Below, in pieces: positions 8,578-18,009 of a DNA stretch of 64,000 nucleotides. Source of the stretch: Parablautia intestinalis. Its GTDB lineage: Bacteria > Bacillota > Clostridia > Lachnospirales > Lachnospiraceae. The position numbers were made by a program, and so were the translations under genes. Under the pieces are notes generated by a model that did no database searches, was not told the DNA's origin, and saw nothing but the letters and a program-made list of their open reading frames with translations. The DNA lies in NCBI GenBank assembly GCA_003612395.1, contig RAYQ01000019.1:41879-105878 (forward strand), written 5' to 3'. Numbering within the stretch: the first letter of the stretch is position 1; each line of letters begins with the position of its first letter.

Positions 8578-10146
8578 GTGGAACTGATTAAACGCAATAT
8601 ACATATGGACTGTATCAAATACAAGGCCCAGACACAAATGACCCTTGAGGATGATGTGATCATATCAGATTCAAGGCCCGATGCCACAAAGCTGATCATG
8701 GATAGAGGAAATGTAATAATTGATGAAGTTAAGGTGACCGATGATCATGTAAATGTGAAAGGAAAGCTGGAATTTCATGTACTCTATCTGGCAGAAAAGG
8801 GATCATCAGCGGGAAGAAGCGGCGTGGCGGATATGGAGGGAGCTATCCCCTTTGATGAGATGGTTTTTGTGGAGGGTATCAGGGGAGGAGAGAGTGTTAA
8901 TGCAGACTGGGAGCTTGAGGATTTAAGCGTAAGCCTGATCAATTCCAGGAAACTGAGCGTCCAGTCGGTACTTACGCTTATGCTTACCTGTGAGGAAATC
9001 TGTGATGAGGAGACGGCTGTGGATCTTTACAGTGAAGAACCTGTGGAGTTTCGAAAAAAGACACTGGACGTTGCCACGATGGCCATCAAAAAGAAGGATA
9101 TTTTCAGAGTCAAAGAGGAAGTGGAAATTCCGGGGAGCTTTCCCAATATTTTTGCCATGATTTGGTCGGAAATTACGCCGGAGACAGTGGAATTTAAAGT
9201 GCTGGAGGACAAAATCGGGATACAGGGTGAGCTGCGGGCCTTTTTCCTTTATAAAGGAGAAGGGGACGAGGATGAAATCTGTCATTATGAGACCACACTG
9301 CCTTTTGCCGGAAGCCTTGACTGCCCTGGTGCAAGGGAGGGAATGATACCGGAAATCCGTTTCAGGGCGGAAAACCGCGATGTGGAAATCAGGCCGGATT
9401 TTGACGGGGAAGAAAGAGTCATTACCTTTGAGCAATGTCTTGACCTTGATATCTGTATTTATGAGGAGGAGCAGATAGATATTCTTTCGGATGTGTACGG
9501 CGTGGTAAATGAAGTGTCCGTTATGGAAAAAAATGCGGATTTCAGGAATCTTCTTGCGCGCAGCAGCGGTAAGACAAAGCTGTCAGGACACTTTAAGTGC
9601 CCGGATGAAAAGGTAAACCTGTACAAGATACTGCATACCACAAGCAACCTGCAGATAACAGGTCAGAGTGCAAATGAGAGCGGAATAGAGCTTACAGGTG
9701 TGGTAAATCTGCAGATTTTTTATGAATGCAGCAATGAGGAAGATAAGTACGGTTTGATTAAGGGGACTATCCCATTCCAGTATGTGTTAGACGCTGAGGG
9801 CATTCATCAGAATTGTATCTATTCGGTGCAGTCATTTGTGGACCAGATTACAGTATCCATCATTGACACAGGGGAAGTGGATGTCAAGTGTGTGCTTTAT
9901 TTCAGGGCAAATGTGTACAGTAAATGGCAGGAAAAGATTGTGGAGCAGATTGTGGTGACAGAGCCTGACATGGAGAAAATGGCAGCCCTTCCGGGGATAG
10001 CAGTTTACATGGTGAAGGAAGGCGACAGTCTTTGGGATATTGGAAAGCGTTACTATGTGCCGGTTTCCGTTATTAAACAGACCAATGACCTTACTTCTGA
10101 TGAAGTAAAGGCAGGAGATAAGATTTTAATTGTAAAAAATGCATAA
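8578..10146 (+). CDS. SPOCS (DUF3794) and LysM protein, SipL-like spore morphogenesis factor
   Basis: A protein of about 522 aa with tandem DUF3794/SPOCS beta-sandwich repeats (LKGHVNVKGKLEFHVLYL type segments near 60, 240 and 375) and a C-terminal LysM at about 475-520 (VKEGDSLWDIGKRYYVP). This architecture matches clostridial SipL, which binds SpoIVA through LysM and is needed for spore coat assembly. Start: GTG 8578 is six bases from GGGAGG; a TTG at 8575 is an alternative but too close. Single gene with its own terminator. The leader hairpin suggests tight control. Presence implies an endospore former. Confidence 0.9.
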   Translation: MELIKRNIHMDCIKYKAQTQMTLEDDVIISDSRPDATKLIMDRGNVIIDEVKVTDDHVNVKGKLEFHVLYLAEKGSSAGRSGVADMEGAIPFDEMVFVEGIRGGESVNADWELEDLSVSLINSRKLSVQSVLTLMLTCEEICDEETAVDLYSEEPVEFRKKTLDVATMAIKKKDIFRVKEEVEIPGSFPNIFAMIWSEITPETVEFKVLEDKIGIQGELRAFFLYKGEGDEDEICHYETTLPFAGSLDCPGAREGMIPEIRFRAENRDVEIRPDFDGEERVITFEQCLDLDICIYEEEQIDILSDVYGVVNEVSVMEKNADFRNLLARSSGKTKLSGHFKCPDEKVNLYKILHTTSNLQITGQSANESGIELTGVVNLQIFYECSNEEDKYGLIKGTIPFQYVLDAEGIHQNCIYSVQSFVDQITVSIIDTGEVDVKCVLYFRANVYSKWQEKIVEQIVVTEPDMEKMAALPGIAVYMVKEGDSLWDIGKRYYVPVSVIKQTNDLTSDEVKAGDKILIVKNA

Positions 10147-10183
10147 AAATTTCCGGAGCCCTTTAAAAGCTCCGGAAATTTTT
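10145..10183. terminator. Bidirectional terminator
   Basis: A perfect 15-bp stem (10145-10159 with 10169-10183), GC-rich core TCCGGAGC, A-tract on one side and T-tract on the other. It overlaps the stop codons of both convergent genes. Confidence 0.9.
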
Positions 10184-10805
10184 AATTTTCTTCAATGTTG
10201 ATACCGGCATCCTTTGCCATGTCGTCAAATCCCTTTTGAACGGCGTCAAAAGTCTTTTGTGAAATGTCAGGAAGACTGCCGCCCCATTTCTTCTCAGCCA
10301 TCTTATAGCCCTTTTCAAAAGCGGAACGCATTTTTTCAATTTTGCTGGGATCGCCGCCTGTCAATGCTTTCGCAAAATCTAAAATACGCTGGGATGTCTG
10401 AGATACGCCCCAATAGCCGTCATCTGCGATATCAGCCTGGGCCTGAAGCTTTGTTGCAGGATCTACGGTGAAGTTACCACTGGATAAAATACTCCAAATG
10501 TCATTTGCTTTTCCGTAAGTCTCGCCCTGTTTGGTGAGCATTTTCTCTACCAGACTCTGAAGCTGTGAAGTCCTTGCATCTGCATCTGCTTTCATCTTAG
10601 CAATTAAATTGGTGTCAGGTTTATACTTCTTGTTAACGGCCCCTGTGGTCTGTTTAGAAGGCTCGTACACAGCACCGGCAGATGTGGATCCGGTTCCTTT
10701 CGAAGTTTCTGCTTGGGATTCTGATTTGGTTTCGGTGCCTTTAGCCTGGGCAGAATATGTTGTGCCGTAAACATCAGACGCACCTGTAACTCCATTTACG
10801 CTCAT
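10182..10805 (-). CDS. Hypothetical Ser/Thr/Gly-headed protein
   Basis: A 207-aa soluble protein with a strong RBS (AAGGAGGGTGAT before ATG at 10805). Residues 1-60 are low-complexity (Ser/Thr/Gly/Gln, few hydrophobics); the remaining helical domain has DIADDGYWGVSQTSQRILDFA and ends MAKDAGINIEEN. No signal peptide or membrane helix. It resembles small proteins I have seen annotated as hypothetical in Lachnospiraceae; the disordered head and helical tail are reminiscent of secreted or flagellar-associated proteins, but I cannot assign a function. Confidence 0.75.
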   Translation of the reverse strand: MSVNGVTGASDVYGTTYSAQAKGTETKSESQAETSKGTGSTSAGAVYEPSKQTTGAVNKKYKPDTNLIAKMKADADARTSQLQSLVEKMLTKQGETYGKANDIWSILSSGNFTVDPATKLQAQADIADDGYWGVSQTSQRILDFAKALTGGDPSKIEKMRSAFEKGYKMAEKKWGGSLPDISQKTFDAVQKGFDDMAKDAGINIEEN

Positions 10806-11116
10806 AGTATCACCCTCCTTGGTTGTTTTATCATTTTTATTATCGGCATATCCGAAAGAAAAATCAAGAGGGTTTAGACATTTCGTTTAAAAATGTTACG
10901 AAATGCATTTTAAATGTATGCAGCAGTCCATTGCGGGCGTGACACTTGACAAGACAGGGGTTATTGTATAAAATTAAATACAATTCATGTATTATGTATA
11001 CAAAAGAAATTGAAGGTTTTAAAATAACACACGTAATAAAATACAGAGTCATGTACCGGTATGTATACCAGAGCCTGCCGGACGGTCTGTGAACTGTTCA
11101 GGAAAGAAGTGGGATA
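10806..11116. other. Divergent intergenic region
   Basis: 311 bases between divergent genes. AT-rich, with promoter-like TTGACA...TATAAA around 10945-10970 reading toward ispE. No coding potential or strong hairpin seen. Confidence 0.5.
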
Positions 11117-11989
11117 ATGAATCAGGTTACGAGAAAAGCATATGCAAAAATAAATTTGGGACTGGATGTTTTGAGGAGGCGTCCTGACGGTTACCATGAA
11201 GTAAAGATGGTGATGCAGACAGTTGGAATTTTTGACACCCTGACCTTCCGGAAAGGGCAGGGAAAGGAGGGGCTGCCGGATATTTCACTTTCGGTGGACA
11301 GTAAGGAGCTTCCCTGTGATAAAGGAAATTTGATATACAGGGCGGCGGAGCTGATTATGGAAACTTACGGTGTAAAAGAGGGTGTGGATATTACTTTAAA
11401 AAAGAATATCCCCATAGCAGCCGGCATGGCAGGAGGGAGCAGTGATGCGGCGGCGGTATTTCATGGATTAAATAAGCTTTTCGGACTTTCTATGAGCCTT
11501 CAGGATATGCAGAAGCTGGGCGTTAAAATCGGGGCGGATGTGCCTTACTGTATCATGGGAGGCACAGCTCTTTCCGAAGGAATCGGAGAAATTCTTACCC
11601 CTGTTGCGGCACCTCCTTCGGCCAGTTTACTGATAGCCAAACCGGATATTAATGTGTCCACTAAATTTGTATATGAAAATCTCCATGCAGACACCTTAAA
11701 GGAACATCCTGATATTGACGGAATGGTGAAGGCATTGCAGGAGGGGAGCCTTGAAGGGATCACAGGGCGCATGGGGAATGTATTAGAGACGGTAACCATA
11801 AAGAAATATCCGGTGATTCGTCAGATAAAGGATATTATGATTGCAAATGGAGCAGAAAATGCCCTGATGAGCGGAAGCGGTCCCACTGTTTTTGGAATAT
11901 ACACAGGGAAGGAAAGGGCAGGGGAGGCATATAAGGCGATGGAAAAGCTGGGACTTGCCAGGCAGATATATGTGACAGAGTTTGTATAG
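11117..11989 (+). CDS. ispE: 4-diphosphocytidyl-2-C-methyl-D-erythritol kinase
   Basis: A 290-aa GHMP kinase that phosphorylates CDP-ME in the MEP isoprenoid pathway. Substrate motif YAKINLGLDVL at about 9-19, the GHMP ATP loop PIAAGMAGGSSDAAAVF at about 97-113, and the C-terminal motif LMSGSGPTVFGIY near 255-267. Normal length. RBS AAAGAAGTGGG is modest. A GntR regulator follows, as in many Clostridia. Confidence 0.97.
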   Translation: MNQVTRKAYAKINLGLDVLRRRPDGYHEVKMVMQTVGIFDTLTFRKGQGKEGLPDISLSVDSKELPCDKGNLIYRAAELIMETYGVKEGVDITLKKNIPIAAGMAGGSSDAAAVFHGLNKLFGLSMSLQDMQKLGVKIGADVPYCIMGGTALSEGIGEILTPVAAPPSASLLIAKPDINVSTKFVYENLHADTLKEHPDIDGMVKALQEGSLEGITGRMGNVLETVTIKKYPVIRQIKDIMIANGAENALMSGSGPTVFGIYTGKERAGEAYKAMEKLGLARQIYVTEFV

Positions 11990-12048
11990 GTGTTTATAAA
12001 ATCTTTTCTGGCCTGACGGCTATTCTTCACATGATGTTTGTGCTGAAG

Positions 12049-12126
12049 CGTCACAAATTCCATGATGGCAGAGCGAAATCTGACATTTCGCACGCCTCCC
12101 CGGCGTAAAACGCTTCGGAATGGAGG
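12049..12126 (+). repeat. Intergenic hairpin repeat, copy A, carrying an RBS
   Basis: About 75 bases related to 33102-33180: both begin CACAAA.TC, contain ATGGCAGAGC, a short hairpin (GCGAAAT...ATTTCGC here), then AAACGCT.CGG.ATGGAGG. The terminal GGAGG is the RBS of the next gene in both cases. Confidence 0.55.
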
Positions 12127-12130
12127 AAAA

Positions 12131-12841
12131 ATGGAAGAATTTCAAATTGATATGAATGAATTTTTACCTCTAAGGGATGTGGTATTTAATACTTTAAGAA
12201 AAGCCATTCTTACAGGAAAGCTAAAGCCCGGGGAACGGCTGATGGAAGTGCACCTTGCCAACAGGCTGGGGGTGAGTCGTACGCCTATCAGAGAAGCTAT
12301 CAGAAAGCTGGAGCTTGAGGGGCTTGTGATCATGATTCCAAGGCGCGGTGCGGAAGTGGCACGGATTACGGAAAAAAGCTTAAAGGATGTGCTGGAAGTA
12401 AGGCGTACATTAGACGCCTTAAGCGTGGAGCTTGCCTGCGAGAGAATCGGCGCTGAGGATTTGGAACGTTTGCGGATGGCTTGTGAAGAATTTGAGCAGG
12501 CGGTTAAAGGTAAGAACGCCTCAGTGATTGCAAAGGCGGATGTTGCGCTGCATGATATTATTGTGGAGGCTACCGGCAATGAGCGCCTTATGCAGCTGGT
12601 AAACAATCTGTCTGAACAGATGTACCGTTATCGTTTCGTATATATTATGGAAGAAAGAGAGCATGATATGCTGGTAGCCGAACACAGAGAAATTTATGAG
12701 AGCATTGTCAGCAGAGACAGGGAAAGGGCTTCAAGAGCGGCAAAACTTCATATAGATAATCAGGAAAAGGCCATAATGAGACAGATTAAAATGGAAAACG
12801 ACAGGAACCGGATAAAAGGCCCGGATTACAAGACAGTATGA
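12131..12841 (+). CDS. GntR-family transcriptional regulator (FadR/FCD type)
   Basis: 236 aa from the ATG at 12131, four bases after TGGAGG; the open frame extends upstream to 12062, but that part belongs to an intergenic repeat. N-terminal winged helix (LGVSRTPIREAIRKLELEGLV, about 40-60) and C-terminal all-helical FCD domain (VLEVRRTLDALSVELAC, then DVALHDIIVEATGN and EHREIYESI with the metal-binding Asp/His set). Ligand unknown; FCD domains bind small acids through a metal. Position between ispE and murI does not reveal a target. Confidence 0.92.
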   Translation: MEEFQIDMNEFLPLRDVVFNTLRKAILTGKLKPGERLMEVHLANRLGVSRTPIREAIRKLELEGLVIMIPRRGAEVARITEKSLKDVLEVRRTLDALSVELACERIGAEDLERLRMACEEFEQAVKGKNASVIAKADVALHDIIVEATGNERLMQLVNNLSEQMYRYRFVYIMEEREHDMLVAEHREIYESIVSRDRERASRAAKLHIDNQEKAIMRQIKMENDRNRIKGPDYKTV

Positions 12842-12917
12842 AAGTTTGCATCAAATTGCATATGGAAGGAAAATAAAGGGAACACTCTTATCAAATAAGA
12901 AAGATGAGAGTGATTTT

Positions 12918-13235
12918 ATGAAAAGAATATGTGAAGCTGCTGTACTGTTGATTGGAACTTTGGGCTGGTGGGGATTTGTATATCCGGATCTTTGCCTTAC
13001 GGAAGAAACCTGTGAACAGGAGTATGAAGGAGCAAAGGACTATGAAGAAAACCTGCCTGTAAACGGAGAAATGGCAAAACCGGCCCGCAAAATAAAAGAA
13101 ATAAACGACAGTTTTGATCCAAAGAGGTCTTTGACAGGAAAAGATAAAGAAAAACCGGCAGAAATATCAGGAACAATCCGTATAAAAAGTCGGCTTTTGG
13201 AATATGTATATCAGAACAGTGCAGAAATGAGGTAA
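12918..13235 (+). CDS. Small membrane-anchored or secreted protein
   Basis: 105 aa from ATG 12918 (the frame opens earlier but without a start signal). One hydrophobic N-terminal segment (AAVLLIGTLGWWGFVY) after a Lys-Arg start, consistent with a signal anchor; two Cys at about 26 and 32 in the outside part, then a polar Lys/Glu tail. Ends three bases before murI, so likely co-transcribed. No family recognised. Confidence 0.55.
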   Translation: MKRICEAAVLLIGTLGWWGFVYPDLCLTEETCEQEYEGAKDYEENLPVNGEMAKPARKIKEINDSFDPKRSLTGKDKEKPAEISGTIRIKSRLLEYVYQNSAEMR

Positions 13236-13238
13236 AAT

Positions 13239-14060
13239 ATGATAAGCAAAAATGCACCCGTAGGCGTCTTTGACTCCGGTGTCGGAGGGCTTACGGTGGT
13301 AAGAGAAATTATGCGGCAGATTCCCAATGAAAAAATTATTTATTTCGGGGATACGGCAAGGCTGCCCTATGGCAGTAAATCAAAAGAGACTGTCATCAGG
13401 TATGCAAGACAGATTATCCGCTTTTTGCAGACACAGGATGTAAAAGCAATTGTAGTGGCCTGCAATACGGCAAGCGCTTATGCCTTAGATGAGGTGGAAA
13501 AAGAATCGGACATTTCTATGATCGGTGTGGTAAAGCCGGGAGCAAGGACGGCAGCCCGATCCACCGCAAATGGAAAGATAGGCGTGATTGGTACAGAGGG
13601 CACAATTGGCAGCAGCATTTATTCCAGATACATAAAAAAAATAAAACCGGATGCCGATGTAATAGGGAAGGCCTGCCCTTTGTTTGTCCCCCTTGTGGAG
13701 GAAGGCCTTTTACAGGATCCCGTCACAGATGAGATTGCCAAAAGATATTTATCGGAGCTGATAGACATTGGTATTGACACTCTGATACTGGGCTGTACGC
13801 ATTATCCGCTTATTCGTTCCACCATTGGGCGTGTGATGGGAGAAAAGGTCACATTGGTTAATCCTGCTTATGAGACGGCAAGGGAGCTTAAAGAGCTGCT
13901 TGGGGCGGAGAATATGTTGAACGATGAGGAAGTAAGGCTGGGTGATAATAAATATCGCTTTTATGTCAGTGACGGAGCGGAAAAATTTATACATTTTGCA
14001 AATTCGATCATCAAGTATGGAATATTGTCGGCAAAAATAATCCATATAGAAGATTATTAG
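13239..14060 (+). CDS. murI: Glutamate racemase
   Basis: A 273-aa cofactor-independent racemase supplying D-glutamate for peptidoglycan. FDSGVGGLTV at 11-20, FGDTARLPYG at 36-45, and the two catalytic cysteines C75 (VVACNTAS) and C186 (LILGCTHYPL). Full length. It begins three bases after the small upstream gene (GAGGTAAAAT RBS). Confidence 0.97.
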   Translation: MISKNAPVGVFDSGVGGLTVVREIMRQIPNEKIIYFGDTARLPYGSKSKETVIRYARQIIRFLQTQDVKAIVVACNTASAYALDEVEKESDISMIGVVKPGARTAARSTANGKIGVIGTEGTIGSSIYSRYIKKIKPDADVIGKACPLFVPLVEEGLLQDPVTDEIAKRYLSELIDIGIDTLILGCTHYPLIRSTIGRVMGEKVTLVNPAYETARELKELLGAENMLNDEEVRLGDNKYRFYVSDGAEKFIHFANSIIKYGILSAKIIHIEDY

Positions 14061-14166
14061 TTACCTGGCGCGACTACATTGATGCGATGATTTTTCAAAG
14101 ACGGACTTCATACAACAAAAAGATTACACTCTTCGTTGCCGGGAATTCGCAGGTGGAGAAAGGAGC

Positions 14167-14643
14167 ATGGTTATTAATATGACAAAAGAGGTATTTTTAT
14201 CTCTCAAAGGTCTGCAGATGGAAATTGGTGAGGATACACAGTCTCTGGAAACCATAACACCGGCAAATTATTATGAGAGAAACGGAAACCATTATGTGAT
14301 TTATGAAGAAATGCTGGAAGGATTTACGGATGTCACAAAAAACAAAATCAAGTTCAGCGATTCCAGCTTCGAAGTCTCTAAAAAAGGACTGATAAATGTA
14401 CATATGGTGTTTGAGGAAAATAAGAAAAATATGACCAACTATATGACGCCCTACGGAAATATATTGATTGGAATTGACACGGAATCTGTTTTTGTGGAGG
14501 AGAAGGAGAACCAAATCCGGGTGGAAGTGGACTATGCTCTGGAAGCCAACTACCAGCATTTGGCCGACTGCAGGATAGAAATGGAGTTAAGGCCCCGGGA
14601 AGAAGGTATCAGCCTTGGGTCTCAGCCCGGGACATTATCTTAA
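14167..14643 (+). CDS. DUF1934 (YwiB-like) beta-barrel protein
   Basis: 158 aa, lipocalin-like DUF1934 fold: alternating strands including YYERNGNHYVIYEE and a C-terminal VDYALEANYQHLADCRIEMELR. GGTGGA about nine bases ahead supports ATG 14167. Family members are cytosolic proteins of unknown function, often beside argS; here followed by a very strong terminator. Confidence 0.88.
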   Translation: MVINMTKEVFLSLKGLQMEIGEDTQSLETITPANYYERNGNHYVIYEEMLEGFTDVTKNKIKFSDSSFEVSKKGLINVHMVFEENKKNMTNYMTPYGNILIGIDTESVFVEEKENQIRVEVDYALEANYQHLADCRIEMELRPREEGISLGSQPGTLS

Positions 14644-14665
14644 GAATTCGTCTCAGCTATGAGAA

Positions 14666-14712
14666 TTATTATAAAAGGCTGACCCGCAAAGCGGGTCAGC
14701 CTTTTATAATAA
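14666..14712 (+). terminator. Perfect 22-bp stem terminator
   Basis: Arms 14666-14687 and 14691-14712 are exact reverse complements around an AAA loop, with GC core GGCTGACCCGC and AT-rich flanks that make it bidirectional. Lies between convergent genes. Confidence 0.9.
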
Positions 14713-14783
14713 TAAGCCGATTCGCGAAGCGTACCGGCGTTTGTTATATAAGCGGGCTCGCGAAGCATGGCAGCGTTTTATTT
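14711..14783 (+). repeat. 37-bp hairpin repeat family, two units
   Basis: Unit 1 (14711-14747) has AATAAGCCG, TCGCGAAGCG and GCGTTTGTTAT; unit 2 (14748-14783) is a diverged copy (GGCTCGCGAAGC, GCAGCGTTTTAT) that reaches into the 3' end of the convergent gene at 14778. Other copies are at 26291, 26707, 28145 (minus) and 35623. Confidence 0.75.
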
Positions 14784-15254
14784 AATTGGTTTTGCGCCTG
14801 CCTTTTCCTGAGCCTTTTCAAGGGTACGCCTGAAAAAGTTTTTCTTTTTGGCGGGAGCCACAATGGGTTTACCGTGGAGTCCCTTCACATCTGTGATGTA
14901 AATACCGCTTACAACGGCCTTCACCTCTTTTTTTACAGGAACAGAATCAAATATTTTTTCTTCACAGATTAAGGTCATTATCTGAGGTCCCACTTTAGCC
15001 TTAACCACAGGAAGCTTGCTTGCGCGCAGTAGCTTAGGGGTCTGGTCAATGACCATCTGCGGAAGTCCGGACTCTTTTATTTTCATTCGTTTCTTATCTA
15101 TAATCAGCATGGATACAGTCTGCTTCATGGCATTTATCTGTTCCTGCTGGGCTTCCTGACGTTTCTGAGCCTTCCTTCCAAGAAAATATAATACCACGAG
15201 TGCAATGATTAATATTACCAGAATAACCAATAAAATGATACCTATTTTACTCAC
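14778..15254 (-). CDS. Single-pass membrane protein, hypothetical
   Basis: 158 aa with a GTG start at 15254 behind AAGGAGG. One N-terminal membrane helix (GIILLVILVILIIALVVLYFL), then a basic coiled stretch (RKAQKRQEAQQEQINAMKQ) and a basic tail (KKKNFFRRTLEKAQEKAG). N-out/C-in is likely, with the cytosolic part possibly binding nucleic acid or a partner. No family recognised. Confidence 0.7.
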   Translation of the reverse strand: MSKIGIILLVILVILIIALVVLYFLGRKAQKRQEAQQEQINAMKQTVSMLIIDKKRMKIKESGLPQMVIDQTPKLLRASKLPVVKAKVGPQIMTLICEEKIFDSVPVKKEVKAVVSGIYITDVKGLHGKPIVAPAKKKNFFRRTLEKAQEKAGAKPIK

Positions 15255-15834
15255 AATAAACCTCCTTGCCCCTTTAAAGTATCCAGATTAGGAAATACAA
15301 TATAAAATTAATTTTAACATTTTCGTGGGAAATAGGCAAGCAATTTTACAGAAAACGGATAAAAGAAACGGAAAACTGCGGTAAGAAACAGAAAGAATAA
15401 ATTTGGGTGTTAATTATGAATTTTACTATTGCAATTTTAAACAATTTCAGGTAAACTGTAATCATGCTTATATAGTGAAAATGTACATTAAACGATAACT
15501 TAATACTATTTATTGTTCGCGAATGGTATGTTTAAAACGTTTATTTTGTGCATTTTTCTGTTTGAAACAGCGGGAACGGATAAATTTTATAAAAAGCGAA
15601 CAGGTGTTTTGTGTATTTTTGTAACACACTATTTTACCGGACTCCGGGAAGGAGTACTATGATTTAGTGTATATAAAGTTTCTTTTGCGTTTGTGAACAG
15701 GGAGGTGGCAGTAAGGAACTGTTTATCATAAACGAAAAGAAAATTTATATAAAAGAGGCGGCAGGACTTGTTAAAATAGCATGCGTTTGACAACTTTGAC
15801 AGCTGCCTATACTTATTTTAAAAGGAGGAAGAAA
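15255..15834 (+). other. Long leader/promoter region of the ABC-glucosidase locus
   Basis: About 580 bases without a gene. AT-rich; AAACGTTT at 15535-15542 and AAACGATA at 15490 could be LacI/CcpA-type half sites. A TTGACA (15787) and TATACT (15808) lie 15 nt apart just before the RBS AAGGAGG. A short hairpin CCGGACTCCGG lies near 15638. Nothing decisive. Confidence 0.4.
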
Positions 15835-17859
15835 ATGCGCAGAAAAGTTATTGCAATGTTAATGGCAGCAACAGTTGCTGCTGTTACGCTTGTTGGTTGC
15901 GGCGGCGGTTCGGGTTCAGGTTCTGCGGGTGATTCAGGTGCTTCATCCGGAACAGAATCTTCCGATTCCGGCACTTCAGGCGGCACAGAAAGTTCAGGGG
16001 GCTCAGGCGGCGGCACAGCAGCGGCTGAGGGTATTACCACCGAAGTTGGCACTCCCCGTGCCGAGACATTAATCGTTGAGTGTCAGAACTCAACAGATAC
16101 ACCGGGACAGTTTAACTCTTATATGCAGGGTACTGCAATGGGATTTGGTATTCATCAGATGATGAGCGCCCATCTGTGGGAAATGAGCACCGCTAAAGGT
16201 GAGCAGTATGGTGAGATAGCTGACGGTCTGCCGACTTCAAATGATGATTTCACAGAGTGGACAGTTAAAATTCGTCAGGGTATTAAGTGGTCTGACGGAG
16301 AAGATGTAACCGCTGATGATGTTGCTTTTACTTTCAACATGATCAAGGATAACAGTGCAATCAATGCCAGTGCGGCAACAAATTTATACATTGATACCGT
16401 TGAGAAGGTTGATGATTATACTGTTAAATTTGTTATGAAGGAGCCGTTCCCTCGTTTTGTACAGCGTTACGGCATCACCGTATGGGGAACTGATTATCGT
16501 ATCGTTCCTGAACATATTTATTCACAGCAGGCAGACGTTACCACATTTAAGGATGAAGCGCCTGTTGTTGCAGGTCCTTACACCGTTAAGGATTATGACA
16601 GCCTTGGTATGTGGGTTCTTTATGAACTTCGTGAGGACTGGCAGGACAGTACACTTGGTGTTGTAGGCGCTGCTGAATTTGGTTATACCGCAGAGCAGAC
16701 TCCTCCTAAGTATGTATGGTTCCGTACATTCTCGGATTCCACAACAAAACAGATGGCAATGATCAACAACGAAATCGACCTGCTTTGTGAGGTTACATTA
16801 GAAGAGTTCCAGACTATGAACGCTTCTAACCCTAACATTAAGTGCTGGTACGATGACTTCCCGTATGCTAACCCTGATGATCCGGGCGCAAAGGGTATCG
16901 TATTCTCTCATGGCAAGGGCGCACCTTACGACAATGCTGATTTCCGTTGGGGTATCTGCCTTGCACTTGATATTGACCAGATTTCCATGAATACGTTCTC
17001 AGGAGCAGGACGTGCGGCACCAATCCCGCTTCTTAACAATACCCAGTTCCTGCAGGAGACTTACACAATTCCTATGCAGGAGTGGCTTGAGAACTTCGAA
17101 CTGGATCTTGGCGATGGCACAACCTTTAAGCCTTACGACACAGGTTATGCAAAACGTATGGCTGATTCCTTAGGCATCAGCGGTACAGATGAAGAGCTGA
17201 TCACTATGTTTGGTGCAGGCTGGTGGAAACACGATGAAGAAGCTGCTACAAAGATGCTTGAGAAGGCTGGCTTCGAGAAGGTTGACGGCGTTTGGAATTA
17301 CAATGGCGCACCTTTCACATTTGAGCTTAGCTATTTAGCTGATGCTGAGTTCCAGGAGTCCCGTGCAGTTCAGGCTGTTTACAATCAGCTCTCAGCATTT
17401 GGTTTCCAGTGTACAATCGCTTCCAAATCTTCCGCAACATGGGATGTGGACGGCGGACAGGGTAACTTTGATATTGCCGGCTACTGGCCTTCAGGCGGTA
17501 TCCTGAAAGATTTCTATTCTGCAATCAGCGGCTTTGATGCTGAACTGATTAAGCCTCTTGGTGAGACTGGTTCAGGTCAGGGTATGCGTTGGAACAACGC
17601 ACGTGTTACAGAGATCCTTCATGAGTTAGCAAACCTTAATCCTGAAGATCCTAAATCATATGAACTGCATACCGAATTCCTTCAGGAATGTGTAAAGGAT
17701 ATGTGCGAAATCAACTTCCTTTCCGGTACAAAGTTCGTTCCTTCCAACTGTACTTATTGGGAAGGCTATCCGGATGCGAACAATCCATATGATGGTCCTT
17801 GGTGGTGGTGGAGCTGCTTCAAATATATGCTCCCGAACATTCATCCGACACAGGGTTAA
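15835..17859 (+). CDS. Family 5 extracellular solute-binding lipoprotein
   Basis: 674 aa from ATG 15835 (AAGGAGG RBS). Lipobox TLVGC gives a lipidated Cys near residue 22, followed by a long Gly/Ser linker to about 65. SBP_bac_5 (Opp/Dpp-type) fold with GIKWSDGEDVTADDVAFTF near 155. Longer than typical OppA. Aromatic-rich (WWWWSCF at the C-terminus), compatible with stacking on sugars. The next four genes are its permeases and ATPases, and two alpha-glucosidase genes follow, so an oligosaccharide ligand is inferred although the family name says peptide. GGT/CGT-type codons suggest high expression. Confidence 0.93.
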   Translation: MRRKVIAMLMAATVAAVTLVGCGGGSGSGSAGDSGASSGTESSDSGTSGGTESSGGSGGGTAAAEGITTEVGTPRAETLIVECQNSTDTPGQFNSYMQGTAMGFGIHQMMSAHLWEMSTAKGEQYGEIADGLPTSNDDFTEWTVKIRQGIKWSDGEDVTADDVAFTFNMIKDNSAINASAATNLYIDTVEKVDDYTVKFVMKEPFPRFVQRYGITVWGTDYRIVPEHIYSQQADVTTFKDEAPVVAGPYTVKDYDSLGMWVLYELREDWQDSTLGVVGAAEFGYTAEQTPPKYVWFRTFSDSTTKQMAMINNEIDLLCEVTLEEFQTMNASNPNIKCWYDDFPYANPDDPGAKGIVFSHGKGAPYDNADFRWGICLALDIDQISMNTFSGAGRAAPIPLLNNTQFLQETYTIPMQEWLENFELDLGDGTTFKPYDTGYAKRMADSLGISGTDEELITMFGAGWWKHDEEAATKMLEKAGFEKVDGVWNYNGAPFTFELSYLADAEFQESRAVQAVYNQLSAFGFQCTIASKSSATWDVDGGQGNFDIAGYWPSGGILKDFYSAISGFDAELIKPLGETGSGQGMRWNNARVTEILHELANLNPEDPKSYELHTEFLQECVKDMCEINFLSGTKFVPSNCTYWEGYPDANNPYDGPWWWWSCFKYMLPNIHPTQG

Positions 17860-18009
17860 TCAGCAGCAGGATGCTTAGAACGTTAGTAACATGATTCGTG
17901 CTGGCAGAAAATCTGTAAAGTATATTTCTGTTGAATAATTTAAAGGACAGGGCCGTAAGTTGATGGCTTACGGCTCGTCCCTTGTTTAAATAGTAAAGGA
18001 GTGCTGTGT

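Noticed and set aside
15535..15542. LacI/CcpA operator AAACGTTT
   Set aside because: Too short and the flanks do not match a cre site; no LacI gene nearby. Mentioned only as a possibility in the intergenic entry.
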